Positions 8,808-17,038 of a stretch of DNA of 64,000 nt are shown here, in pieces. Every line of letters begins with the position of its first letter. Position 1 is the first letter of the stretch. Where the stretch lies: positions 8,366-72,365 of the forward strand of contig JAIYAA010000107.1 in the NCBI GenBank assembly GCA_027489295.1, read 5' to 3'. The notes beneath the pieces were generated by a model that saw nothing but the letters and a program-made list of their open reading frames with translations, was not told where the DNA came from and made no database searches. Origin of the DNA: Sphingomonadales bacterium. GTDB lineage: Bacteria > Pseudomonadota > Alphaproteobacteria > Sphingomonadales > Sphingomonadaceae. A program made the position numbers and the translations under genes.

Positions 8808-9347
8808 ATGCTCATGGCCTTTGGACCGTTTCGGTTCACGGTACCGACTTACTCGGTCGAGACGCTGCGCCGCTCAGTGCAGCCCCGCGTCGAAGCCCAG
8901 CCGGTGATTGGCGCTCTGCCGTCGCTTCACCGCCTGGGGCCGGCCAATGAGCAGATCACTCTCAGTTCAACCTTCTACCCGCATCATCTGAACGGCCGAG
9001 GGCTGGCTCAGCTGAGCGGGCTCCGGCAGGCGGTGAACGCGCTGCAGCCAATGATGTTAACCCACATCGACGGCTCGCGGCCCAACGTCTTCGGGCTCTG
9101 GATTGCTACCGGGCTGGAAGACGAAGGAACGCTGTTCGACGCCTCCGGCAAGCCGAGCCAGGTGACCACGACCTTGACGCTCCTGCAGCACGGCGGCGGG
9201 GCTGCGAGCGCGCGTTCAATCGCAATGGGCGTGGTCGCCGGCTCGCTTGGGATCGGCGCATCAATCGGCGCGGGCGGAATCGACATCAACGCCGGCATCA
9301 GCTTCGGCGGGGTCAACGTCAACGCCGGGTTCAAGATAGGTTTCTGA
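8808..9347 (+). CDS. Tail terminator/completion protein (P2 gpU-like)
   Basis: The protein shows the gpU family pattern: LMAFGPFRFTVPTYSVETL at the start, then a beta-rich domain with GPANEQITLSSTFYP and a short GLWIATGLED segment before the final strand. ATG 8808 has GGAG 8 nt upstream; an upstream in-frame TTG at 8802 is less likely. The C-terminal 45 residues are a Gly/Ile-rich tail (GIGASIGAGGIDINAG). The gene overlaps the tape measure slightly before and gpD as TGATG after. Confidence 0.87.
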   Translation: MLMAFGPFRFTVPTYSVETLRRSVQPRVEAQPVIGALPSLHRLGPANEQITLSSTFYPHHLNGRGLAQLSGLRQAVNALQPMMLTHIDGSRPNVFGLWIATGLEDEGTLFDASGKPSQVTTTLTLLQHGGGAASARSIAMGVVAGSLGIGASIGAGGIDINAGISFGGVNVNAGFKIGF

Positions 9348-10339
9348 TGCCCCAGGTAGTCTTCTCCATCTCTGCCGGTGGCGTCGACGTCACCGAGAAC
9401 CTCCGGAACATCCTGATCTCGATGACTGTCACGGACTCCGAAGGTCTGGAGGCGGACACGCTCAACCTCGTCATCGACGACGTGGATGGGTCGGTGGAGC
9501 CTCCCACCCGGGGCGTCATCCTCAATGCCCGAGGCGGCTACGCCGGGATGATCCGAGACTTCGGCCTCTTCTCTGTCGACAGCGTCGGCTACACCGGCTG
9601 GCCCCAGCAGATCACCATTAGCGCGCAGTCGCTCGCAGCGAAGGAACTGGCAAAGCAGAAGGAACCGAAGTCGTTCCCTAAGAAGGACTTCCCCACCTAC
9701 GGGGATGTTTTTAAGGCAGTCGCCAAGGCTGTCTCGCTGCCAGTCGTCATGGCTGCCCGTATCGCGCAGGTGCCCAACCACTTCGAGGCGCAGGCCGAGG
9801 AGAGTGCGATGGAGTTCCTGACGCGCATCGGGGAGACCCTCAATGCCTCGGTCACGATCAAGTCAGGCCGGATCGTTGTGATGGACAAGGGCTCCGGCGT
9901 TGGTGCTGGCGGCTCCGTGCTGGAGACCATCAAGGTGCGCCGGCCCGGCAATCTTCTCAGCTACAGCGTCGGCGAGAAGGATGAGCCTCGCTACGGTGAG
10001 GTCGAGACAACGACCTACGACCGGACCAAGAACGAGCGAAAGTCTGTCATCGCAACCACTGGCCTCGAAGGGCCGACGTTCCGAGTCCGCGCACCGTTCC
10101 AGACCGAGGAGGACGCCAAGCGCGCCGCCGAGGCGAAGACCAAGGAGCTGATCCGGGCGCAGGCAGACGCGAGCTTCACGATCGATGGAGATCCCTTCGC
10201 CCAGGCCGAGGCCTTCGCTGATGTGCGAGGCGTTCGCAGCCGGGTCGACGGACTTTGGAAGGTCAAGACCGCCACCCACAATTTCTCAGGCTCCGCCGCT
10301 TACACGACGGACTTGCAGTGCGAGGTTCCCTCTCCATGA
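9347..10339 (+). CDS. Baseplate hub/late control protein (P2 gpD-like)
   Basis: A 330-residue gpD-family protein. The N-terminal part (VDVTENLRNILISMTVTDS, DTLNLVIDD, then FSVDSVGYTGWP) matches the hub fold shared with T4 gp27 and VgrG. The middle contains ESAMEFLTRIGETLNASV, a family signature. It forms the central baseplate hub through which the spike and DNA pass. It starts on the gpU stop (TGATG) and ends on the gpX start (ATGA). Confidence 0.9.
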   Translation: MPQVVFSISAGGVDVTENLRNILISMTVTDSEGLEADTLNLVIDDVDGSVEPPTRGVILNARGGYAGMIRDFGLFSVDSVGYTGWPQQITISAQSLAAKELAKQKEPKSFPKKDFPTYGDVFKAVAKAVSLPVVMAARIAQVPNHFEAQAEESAMEFLTRIGETLNASVTIKSGRIVVMDKGSGVGAGGSVLETIKVRRPGNLLSYSVGEKDEPRYGEVETTTYDRTKNERKSVIATTGLEGPTFRVRAPFQTEEDAKRAAEAKTKELIRAQADASFTIDGDPFAQAEAFADVRGVRSRVDGLWKVKTATHNFSGSAAYTTDLQCEVPSP

Positions 10340-10578
10340 GCAGCCGATACATCACCCTCGCGGATGGCGCGCTGGCCTACGTAACGGAAGACGGGGACGC
10401 GGTCGACCAGATCGCCCGCCGATACTACGGCGAGCACCAAGACAAGACCGAGCTCCTCTACGGCGCGAACCGCGGGCTTGCCGATCAGCCCATCCATCTG
10501 CCGGCAGGCCTCGTCATAAGGCTTCCCGCCGTCACACAGGAACAAACCCCGACGTCGTTCAAGCGCCTCTGGGATTGA
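10336..10578 (+). CDS. Tail protein X (P2 gpX-like, LysM-type)
   Basis: An 80-residue protein with a LysM-type core (VTEDGDAVDQIARRYYGEH, LLYGANRGLAD, PAGLVIRLP). P2-like phages carry such a gene as gpX. It binds peptidoglycan or stabilises the baseplate centre. The ATG overlaps the gpD stop as ATGA. The same frame is open upstream, but that part is antiparallel noise over gpD. Confidence 0.88.
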   Translation: MSSRYITLADGALAYVTEDGDAVDQIARRYYGEHQDKTELLYGANRGLADQPIHLPAGLVIRLPAVTQEQTPTSFKRLWD

Positions 10579-10662
10579 CCGCCGCAGCCCTTGGCCCAGC
10601 GGGGCAGGGCGCATCCAACCTTCAACAATCCGATAGCCCGCCGGTCGCGGGGAGGAGAAGTC

Positions 10663-11700
10663 ATGAACTTCATAGGCACTGGCATATCCCTCTCTGGGAT
10701 TGACTTCGCTCGAGCTGCTCTCGCGCTCGGTTGCGATATCGAGGTGATCAAAGCGGTCACCGTGGTCGAGGCTCGAGGTGAAGGCTTCGATGCCAAGCGC
10801 CGGCCCATCATCCTGTTCGAGCCCCACGTCTTCTATCGGAACCTGCCGAAGGCAAAGCGCACGGTGGCAGTGAAGCAGGGCCTCGCCTACGCGAAATGGC
10901 GCAAGGGCAACTATCCGGCCACACAAGACGGGCGCTACGACCAGCTCGAGCGCGCCATGCGCATCGATCGCGATGCTGCGCTCATGGCCTGCTCGTGGGG
11001 CATCGGCCAAGTCCTCGGTGAAAACTGGAAGCTCTGCGGATTCACCTCTGTCGAATCCTTGGTGCGCAAGTGCGTCGAGGGCGAGGGTGGCCAGCTCGAT
11101 GTGATGGTCGCCTTCATCAAGGGGAAGGGCCTAGCGAAACATCTGGTTGCCAAGAACTGGGCAGCCTTCGCATTCGGCTACAACGGCAAGCTCTACGCTG
11201 AGAACGCCTACGACAAGAAGTTGGCAACCGCCTACAGCCGGATCACTGCTGGCAAGTCTACCGCCTACGACGCTCTGTCCGACGGTCTCCTCTCGGTCGG
11301 CGACAAGGGCCCGATCGTCAGGGCGCTGCAAGTCGCTCTCGGCATCCACGCCGATGGAGACTTCGGCAACCTCACCAAGCAGGCAGTCGAGTCCTTCCAG
11401 GCCAAGAGCGGCCTGGTCGTCGACGGCAAGGTCGGCAAGGAGACCGGGCGCAAGCTTGGCCTCGCCTTCTGGGACGAACCGGCGAAGGTGGAGGCCATCA
11501 AGCCTCCGGAGGCAGCACCCGCTCCCCGTCCTGTGCCGACACCTGCGCCAGCACCGGTACCACCTCCACCGGTCCCGCCTGCAAAGCCGATCGGTAACGG
11601 GACCGCTACCGCCATCGCCATCGGATTCGGAGCTGCAGCAGCAGCCGCCGCAAACTGGTGGACCGACTTCACCACTTGGATCGGAGGGTTTCTCCCGTGA
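10663..11700 (+). CDS. Endolysin: N-acetylmuramidase with peptidoglycan-binding domain and C-terminal membrane segment
   Basis: The ATG at 10663 follows GGGGAGGAGAAGTC, a strong ribosome site. The 345-residue protein begins with a DUF3380-type muramidase domain (residues about 15-190, with VVEARGEGFD, RPIILFEPHVFY, and SWGIGQVLGENWKLCGF). A PG_binding_1 domain follows (about 205-265, VGDKGPIVRALQVALGIHADG). A Pro-rich linker leads to a hydrophobic segment near residues 312-332 and a Trp-rich end. The enzyme cleaves the glycan backbone. A C-terminal membrane anchor is unusual for an endolysin and may hold it inactive until the holin acts. Confidence 0.9.
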   Translation: MNFIGTGISLSGIDFARAALALGCDIEVIKAVTVVEARGEGFDAKRRPIILFEPHVFYRNLPKAKRTVAVKQGLAYAKWRKGNYPATQDGRYDQLERAMRIDRDAALMACSWGIGQVLGENWKLCGFTSVESLVRKCVEGEGGQLDVMVAFIKGKGLAKHLVAKNWAAFAFGYNGKLYAENAYDKKLATAYSRITAGKSTAYDALSDGLLSVGDKGPIVRALQVALGIHADGDFGNLTKQAVESFQAKSGLVVDGKVGKETGRKLGLAFWDEPAKVEAIKPPEAAPAPRPVPTPAPAPVPPPPVPPAKPIGNGTATAIAIGFGAAAAAAANWWTDFTTWIGGFLP

Positions 11701-11897
11701 GCGTACACGCCCGCATCATCCTCTTCATGGTCGCCGGCTGGCTCTACGGCTCCGGTTGGATCTCGGAAGAGGTCAAGAACATGCTGACCACTGACCCAGA
11801 GGTGGCCACGGCATTTCAGGTCGCCCTTGCGGCGGTCGTTGCCGCCGCCGGCTACGTCTGGCGCTGGATCGCCAAGCGACTGGGTTGGTCAACCTAA
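11697..11897 (+). CDS. Holin-like two-helix membrane protein
   Basis: The gene starts at a GTG overlapping the endolysin stop as GTGA. It encodes 66 residues with two hydrophobic segments (about 5-17, RIILFMVAGWLYG, and 40-56, VALAAVVAAAGYVW) and a basic, Trp-rich end. The size, two-helix topology and position after the endolysin fit a holin or holin-like regulator. No family signature is visible. Confidence 0.65.
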   Translation: MSVHARIILFMVAGWLYGSGWISEEVKNMLTTDPEVATAFQVALAAVVAAAGYVWRWIAKRLGWST

Positions 11898-11942
11898 CCC
11901 GCCGCCCAGAACCAAGCCTCTTCAAAGACAGGACCGACCGAG

Positions 11943-12500
11943 ATGACTACTCAGCTCTCCACCCGCCTTCGCAATGCCATGGCCAACCAGATCGAGGCCA
12001 TCATCGGCGCATCGCCACGGCTTCGCATCCTTTCCGGTTCTCCGCCGGCCAACCCTGCCGCCGCTCAGACCGGTACCCTGCTTGCGGACATTGCGCTGCC
12101 GAGCGACTGGCTCACTGCCGCTGCCAATGGCGCGGTCGCAATGGTCGGCACCTGGCAAGACCCGGCGGCTGACGCCTCAGGCTATGCCACCTACTTCCGG
12201 ATCCTCGATAACTCGCTCGCGAACGTCGACTATCAGGGCTTGTGTTCGCAGACTTGGGCGGGTTCGACGGCCTATGTCGTCGGCCAGCAGGTCAACAACG
12301 GTGGCAATGTCTACCGCTGTACGACCGCAGGCACGTCGGCCGCTTCGGGCGGGCCGGCCGGAACCGGTACCGGGATCAGCGATGGCACTGCCGTCTGGGC
12401 ATACGTCGGCACCGTCGGGATGGTCCTCGACAACACCAACATCGCGGCAGGCCAGCAGGTGACGGTCAACTCCTTCTCGTACACCCGCGGGAACGCATAA
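11943..12500 (+). CDS. Tail or decoration protein with carbohydrate-binding module
   Basis: A 185-residue protein. The C-terminal half contains a CBM5/12-like module (WAGSTAYVVGQQVNNGG, CTTAGTSAASGG, DGTAVWAYVG), often found on phage fibres and decoration proteins. The N-terminal half (ALPSDWLTAAANG) resembles small Ig-like virion proteins. Probably exposed on the virion and able to bind glycans. Function is inferred from the module only. Confidence 0.7.
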   Translation: MTTQLSTRLRNAMANQIEAIIGASPRLRILSGSPPANPAAAQTGTLLADIALPSDWLTAAANGAVAMVGTWQDPAADASGYATYFRILDNSLANVDYQGLCSQTWAGSTAYVVGQQVNNGGNVYRCTTAGTSAASGGPAGTGTGISDGTAVWAYVGTVGMVLDNTNIAAGQQVTVNSFSYTRGNA

Positions 12501-12518
12501 TCATTCGGGGCGGTTTCG

Positions 12519-14531
12519 ATGGCTATTACATTCGTCGGAGCCGCCACCGGGGTGACATCAGCATCCATGCCCCCTCATGAGGTGGGCGACCTCATTGTGG
12601 TCTTCGCCTTCCGTGACGGAAACACCGCGGTGCCCAGCGCGCCGGCCAGTTTCTTCATAATTCACGGCAACGGTACGAACACCTGCTCCTCGCGCACCGG
12701 CTACAAAGTCGCGACGTCCACCGCGGAAACGGTTGGAACCTGGACGAACGCCACAAGCCTGATCGTGATGGTGTTCCGAGGGGTCGACCAGGCTGACCCA
12801 ATCGGGGCGTCCAATCTTGGCGGTGGTTCATCTACGACCATCCGCCATTTCGGCCTCGCGATGGAGGTCACAGACGGTAGCAGCGCAATCGTGTCCTGTG
12901 CGGGCCACCGTTCCGCCAACGTCTCGATCACGAACCTTCCCAACGGCATGACGCTGGCAGCCAGCGTATCTGATGCCACGGACGAAGCTGCGGCCTTCTA
13001 TCTCCTTGGAGCTGCCTCGTTTACGACACGCGATGTCAGCGTGGGGGGCACGGCGTCAGGCTGGCGCTCTAGCACGATTGAACTTCGGGCAGCAGCCGAG
13101 CCGGGCGGTCCTGCAAATGGCGACTACGACGTCACCGATGGAGAGGACGAAACTACTTCGACGGTTGCGGTTCTTGCATCTGCTGCGGTCGAAGTCGTCG
13201 ACAGTGAAGACTTAGGCACTGCTGCTGCCGGTGAGAACCCGCCTCCCATCTATGCCGAAATCGCGGTCACCGACCAGCGTGACACGTCGAGCTCCACCTC
13301 GCTAATCGCGATCCGAGCAAATTCGTCAGTCGCAGACCAGAACGACTCTACCAGCGCAAATGGCTGGGTTCGGATCTCCGGCGCGGTGTCATCTGCCAAC
13401 GTGGTGGATACGACAAGCTCGACCGGCGCGGTCAGAGTGAGCGTGGCGAGCTCGATCGCAGACGCTCAGGACGCGACTGCCTCGGCCTCTGCGCCTCGCG
13501 TATCTGCCTCGGTAGCTGTGATCGATGGGGGCGACCAGACCTCGAGCCTGGCAAAGATCTCGGTGGCAGCCACGCTCGCTGTTGCGGATGCCGAGGATGC
13601 GACTGTCTCATCCACCGAGGTGGTCTCAGTCGTCCGGATGGGCATCGTTGCGGTGAACGACGGAAACGACGTCGCTGGGTCTGACGCGAGTACACCTGTC
13701 GGAGCCGCCGTCGCTGTTGTCGATAACCCAGACCAGACCGTGGCAATGTCACGGATCAGGATCGGTGCGCAACACGCGGTCGACGATGCCGGCGACAGCT
13801 CCGGCGCACTGGCTCGGGTTCGGTCCAGCGGTGCGGCAAGCTACCAAGACGATGAGGACTCGGCCGGATCTTCCGCAGAGCTTGTCATCGGGATCTATGC
13901 GGCCATCATCGATGGGCAGGATGCGGGAGGGGCGGCGGCGTCAGCGCTGATCGTTTCCTCGATCTCCGCAGCCGACACTGCCGACCATGGGCAGGCCATT
14001 GGTGGCGTTCTCGTGGTCGGTGGCTACGAGTGGGCGGACGACGCTGACGGCGCGCTGTTGGCCGTCTCTGCGCCAAGCGTTGGCGTGGTCAACTTCGCCG
14101 ATGAGCCCGATATCGGTGAGAGCGAGTCACGCTCCGACATCAAAGCTCGCTCCCAGATCGTTGACGGCAACGACGTCGGCGAAGCCTACGGCACGGCGTT
14201 CTTCATCCCCATCTTCGCCGGCATCTACGCCGACGACGAGGAGGATCAGGGGCAGGGTTATGCCTCGGCAATCTTGGCAGCAAGCGTCGAGGTGCTCGAC
14301 AGCCTGGACGGCACAGTCTCCATCGCCACCGGGCTCAAGCGCCGAAAGATCAAGATCAGGGCCCTGTTCCCATCTGCCATTCAGCTTGACGCAAGGGTTC
14401 CGGAGCGGGAGCGGCTCGCCATAACCCTGGCCGCACCTCTCCAACTCACGGCGAGGGTCGGCCCGACGCCGAAACTGACATTGACCATGCCCCCGCCGGC
14501 CAGCCTCCGAGCTGTCGTCGGTGACGGCTGA
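12519..14531 (+). CDS. Large fibre-like protein with about 18 tandem acidic repeats
   Basis: A 670-residue protein. The N-terminal 200 residues (MAITFVGAATGVTSA, then VIVFRGVDQADPIG) resemble head or tail surface proteins with a jelly-roll-like fold. Residues about 203-605 are a run of roughly 18 repeats of about 22 residues, each with an Asp pair and a Ser/Ala-rich strand (pattern [VI]xDxxDxxxSxAxVxVxA). The last 65 residues are basic with alternating strands ending PPASLRAVVGDG. The repeats suggest a beta-solenoid or fibrous stalk with possible cation sites, which is inference. Neighbouring fibre and decoration genes support a virion role. Confidence 0.75.
   Translation: MAITFVGAATGVTSASMPPHEVGDLIVVFAFRDGNTAVPSAPASFFIIHGNGTNTCSSRTGYKVATSTAETVGTWTNATSLIVMVFRGVDQADPIGASNLGGGSSTTIRHFGLAMEVTDGSSAIVSCAGHRSANVSITNLPNGMTLAASVSDATDEAAAFYLLGAASFTTRDVSVGGTASGWRSSTIELRAAAEPGGPANGDYDVTDGEDETTSTVAVLASAAVEVVDSEDLGTAAAGENPPPIYAEIAVTDQRDTSSSTSLIAIRANSSVADQNDSTSANGWVRISGAVSSANVVDTTSSTGAVRVSVASSIADAQDATASASAPRVSASVAVIDGGDQTSSLAKISVAATLAVADAEDATVSSTEVVSVVRMGIVAVNDGNDVAGSDASTPVGAAVAVVDNPDQTVAMSRIRIGAQHAVDDAGDSSGALARVRSSGAASYQDDEDSAGSSAELVIGIYAAIIDGQDAGGAAASALIVSSISAADTADHGQAIGGVLVVGGYEWADDADGALLAVSAPSVGVVNFADEPDIGESESRSDIKARSQIVDGNDVGEAYGTAFFIPIFAGIYADDEEDQGQGYASAILAASVEVLDSLDGTVSIATGLKRRKIKIRALFPSAIQLDARVPERERLAITLAAPLQLTARVGPTPKLTLTMPPPASLRAVVGDG
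13123..14335 (+). repeat. Tandem about-66-nt repeats coding for acidic 22-residue units
   Basis: The coding sequence is periodic near 66 nt. Each unit encodes [VI]xDxxDxxxSxAxVxVxA with variation, giving roughly 18 diverged copies. The repeats are not identical at DNA level, so they are old or selected for divergence. Confidence 0.75.
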
Positions 14532-14552
14532 CGACTTAACGCGGAGTGACTT

Positions 14553-14891
14553 ATGCGCACCAAGATCGAGATCATCCAGGGCGACACGTTCGAGGCCGAT
14601 GTGACTGTCGTCAACCAGCAGGACGCCCCGGTCTCGCTCGAGGGCGCGACGATCCTTTGGAGGATCGCAACCAAGTCCGTCCCTCGTCAGGTCGTGGTCA
14701 CAAAGACTGAGGTCGACCCCGCCATCAATTTCACCGATCGAGCCGCAGGGGAGTTTTCCTTGCGGCTCGATGAGACCGAGACGGATGAGCTGGAGGAAGG
14801 GGAATACTTCCACACCATCAGGGTCAAGCTCGCAAACGGCGCGAGGAAGACCGTCGTCAGAGAATACATCTCGGTCAGCGCGAGCATGTGA
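14553..14891 (+). CDS. Ig-like or upper-baseplate N-terminal-like protein
   Basis: A 112-residue all-beta protein. The pattern IIQGDTFEADVTVVNQQDAP, then LEGATILWRIA, a DRAAGEFSLRLDETETDEL segment and EYFHTIRVKLANG, matches the Ig-like N-terminal domain of baseplate upper (BppU-type) proteins. No signal peptide. It is likely a virion component linking the decoration proteins encoded beside it. Confidence 0.65.
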   Translation: MRTKIEIIQGDTFEADVTVVNQQDAPVSLEGATILWRIATKSVPRQVVVTKTEVDPAINFTDRAAGEFSLRLDETETDELEEGEYFHTIRVKLANGARKTVVREYISVSASM

Positions 14892-14952
14892 CCGAGAGAG
14901 GAAACCGGCTGCCTGGCGGCGGTCAATGAAACCCTGAGACCAGGCGGCGGGA

Positions 14953-15330
14953 ATGAGCGACAGCACGGAGTTTAAGTTAGGCGAAATGTCTGGGCAGATT
15001 GCAGCTCTGATCGACAGTGTAAAAGAGCTGGCAAGGAAGTCCGAAGAGGGAAGAGCCCGGACTTACAAGGAGCTGGAGCAGCTCCGGCTGGAGAACACTG
15101 AGATCAAGAACGACATCAAGGAGCTGCGCAAGGCTCTCGATGATGAAACCAAGGGCCTGCGCGCGGATCTCCTCGCACATGAGCCTACCATCCAAAACAT
15201 CAACAAGTGGCGAGAGAGATTCAACGGGATCGTTATGGCGGTCGCGGTGATGGGCTCGATCGTCGGAGCTATCTTCGGGGCTATCTTCGCCCTCGCATCC
15301 AAGTGGCTCGCCGCGAAACTCGGCATCTGA
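14953..15330 (+). CDS. DUF1515-like coiled-coil membrane protein
   Basis: A 125-residue protein with an acidic coiled coil (about residues 15-75, rich in E, K and L) and a C-terminal transmembrane segment (FNGIVMAVAVMGSIVGAIFG). This composition fits DUF1515-type proteins of rhizobial prophages. The gene ends the late transcript and may act in lysis, like a spanin or holin partner. Recognition of the family is tentative. Confidence 0.65.
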   Translation: MSDSTEFKLGEMSGQIAALIDSVKELARKSEEGRARTYKELEQLRLENTEIKNDIKELRKALDDETKGLRADLLAHEPTIQNINKWRERFNGIVMAVAVMGSIVGAIFGAIFALASKWLAAKLGI

Positions 15331-15376
15331 ACACAGTCAATTCCTATCCCCTGTCCATCCTCGCAGATGGCAGCTT

Positions 15377-15414
15377 GCCCCGGCGCTTCGGCGTCGGGGT
15401 CTTTTTGCGTTTTT
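15377..15414. terminator. Strong terminator with UUCG loop between convergent transcripts
   Basis: A 9-bp stem (GCCCCGGCG-type arm from 15378, pairing with 15391-15399) closed by a TTCG loop is followed by TCTTTTTGCGTTTTT. It ends the rightward late operon. On the other strand it also closes the integrase-linked transcript. Confidence 0.9.
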
Positions 15415-15417
15415 CCC

Positions 15418-15684
15418 CTACGGTTTTTTCTGCCGGCCGAGGACCGATGGCCCCTCGTAGCGCAGCCCGCAACGAATGCCGTTCGGGGTCGGAGCGAGAT
15501 TGAGATAGCAACCCAGACCAGCGGCGATCGTGGTCAGCAAGTCTGGCAGCGCCACCTCTGTACCAGCCCGCTCGATGATGGCGTTGCCGTCGTAGCGTCG
15601 CTGGATCTTGCATCGCTCGCAGCCGACATAGACCTTCTTGCCGGCGAACGCCCCGGTCAAATAGGCGCCTTCATACTTCGGCAT
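15418..15684 (-). CDS. Small zinc-binding protein downstream of integrase
   Basis: An 88-residue protein from ATG 15684, which overlaps the end of the integrase gene by 14 nt and so is probably coupled to it. It has four cysteines arranged CERC...C...C (GCERCKIQRRYDG, LGCYLN, IRCGLRYEG), consistent with a zinc ribbon. It may be an accessory or excision factor, but no family is recognised. Confidence 0.65.
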   Translation of the reverse strand: MPKYEGAYLTGAFAGKKVYVGCERCKIQRRYDGNAIIERAGTEVALPDLLTTIAAGLGCYLNLAPTPNGIRCGLRYEGPSVLGRQKKP

Positions 15685-16765
15685 CGCGTCCTCCAGCGCG
15701 CTTGATCCACTCCCAACCGGCATAGCGGTCCCCGGTACCGCGGATGTGCGAGTAACGCTTGAGGGAGTTCCAGGAGCGATGGCCCGAGACCGCCGCGACG
15801 TGCGGGATGGTATTGCCCATCTCGAAGAGGCGGCTCACCCCCTCGTGTCGAAGGTCATGGAAATGGAGATCCTCGATCCCGAGGAACTGGCAGGCACGGG
15901 TGAAGTTCGCTCCGATCGCGTCGGTGGAATAGGGAAAGATCTCCGGCCTGGTCTTCGGCATCGATCGGATGATCTGCAGCGCAGGCTCGGGCAGGTCGCA
16001 CCACACATGGTTCCCGATTTTTTCGCCTGGGTTCTTCATGTCGCGCACGAGGACTCGAGAGTGGTCCTCTTCGAGGTCCGCCCACTGAATGCGGGTGATC
16101 TCTTCCAGCCGGCGCGTGGAGAACAGTGCGAAGACCACGACCTTCGTCATGGGAAGCATCTGGGGGACGCGCTTGCGCCTCTCTTCGAAGTGGGTCAGCA
16201 GGCGATCGAGCTCGTCCAGGGTAGGGCGGCGGTCCCGGCTGGCGGACTTCCTGACAGCGCCCATCTTCTTCGCGACCAAGCGCGCGTCGCTCATCGCCTC
16301 GGCGTCGAGGGGGATGTTCCAAGCTGGCCTTGCAATGGTGAAGATCGCGGCGAGGTGAGAGAGGTAGTTGTTAACCGTCTGGGGCTTCTTGTCCTTGCCC
16401 AGCTCTTTCGCAAGGTCGTAGATGTGGGCGCTCGTAATCTGGTCGCATGCCATCTGCGCAATCGAGTAGTCTTTGAGCGATCGGAGAACCTGGGCCTTGG
16501 TGCGACCGATCGCTTCCCCAGCATCCTCGATGTAGACATCGATCGCGTCTGACAGGGTTGTCGCCTTTTCCTTTGCCTTGACGGCCTCGATGCCTCCCGG
16601 GGCCTTTAGCTCCTTCTCCAGCTTGGCAATCCATGCAGTCGCAGCCTTGCGCCGGTCGAAGGTCTCGGATGCCGAGTACAAAACCTGGCCACTTTTTTTG
16701 ACTCTGACCTGCGCCAGATATGCGGTACTACCGTCCGCGCGCTTTCGTTCTACGATCGTACCCAT
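15671..16765 (-). CDS. int: Tyrosine integrase
   Basis: A 364-residue tyrosine recombinase. The active-site features are present: Arg near 218 in FSTRRLEEITRIQW, the HDLRH box at 303-307, and a nucleophile Tyr at about 338 in the SLKRYSHIRG motif. An N-terminal arm-binding region (residues 1-70) and a core-binding SAM-like region (70-160) precede the catalytic domain. It catalyses attP x attB recombination for lysogeny. It is transcribed leftward away from an attP region carrying five copies of an octamer-type arm site. The ATG has no strong upstream ribosome site in the attP DNA. Confidence 0.95.
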   Translation of the reverse strand: MGTIVERKRADGSTAYLAQVRVKKSGQVLYSASETFDRRKAATAWIAKLEKELKAPGGIEAVKAKEKATTLSDAIDVYIEDAGEAIGRTKAQVLRSLKDYSIAQMACDQITSAHIYDLAKELGKDKKPQTVNNYLSHLAAIFTIARPAWNIPLDAEAMSDARLVAKKMGAVRKSASRDRRPTLDELDRLLTHFEERRKRVPQMLPMTKVVVFALFSTRRLEEITRIQWADLEEDHSRVLVRDMKNPGEKIGNHVWCDLPEPALQIIRSMPKTRPEIFPYSTDAIGANFTRACQFLGIEDLHFHDLRHEGVSRLFEMGNTIPHVAAVSGHRSWNSLKRYSHIRGTGDRYAGWEWIKRAGGRDAEV

Positions 16766-16774
16766 GAGCTTTCC

Positions 16775-17032
16775 GGTGCAACATCAATTCATTTCGGATC
16801 AACATTTGTTGCACCAGTTTTCGAAAACGGTCAAGAACGAGCCAAAACAAGAGACAATCGACGGACAGCCCACATGACCGCAGCCCCTGAAAATGCAGAA
16901 CTTTCTTGGAAACCCGGGGAAAAGGTTTTTGCCATTGCACCTATGATCGATTGGACGGTCACTCAATGAAAAAGCCCGCGTTTGCGGGCTTTCTGGTCTC
17001 TTGGGTGTTGCATGTTGCACCACTTGTTGCAC
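16775..17032. other. attP: attP region with five TGTTGCAC arm-type sites
   Basis: Copies of TGTTGCAC(C) occur at 16775-16783 (inverted), 16807-16815, 17006-17013 (last base differs), 17013-17021 and 17025-17032. They fall in two groups flanking about 190 bp, just upstream of the integrase gene. This is the arrangement of integrase arm-type sites around an attP core. The core itself cannot be placed by eye, because attB is not in the window. Confidence 0.7.
16965..16992 (-). terminator. Terminator after the leftward PrtN operon
   Basis: A perfect 9-bp stem (AAAGCCCGC / GCGGGCTTT) with an AAAC loop, read on the minus strand, is followed by TTCATT. It lies 47 nt after the PrtN-like stop and separates the leftward early operon from the integrase gene, inside the predicted attP. 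Confidence 0.85.
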
Positions 17033-17038
17033 TTTTGC

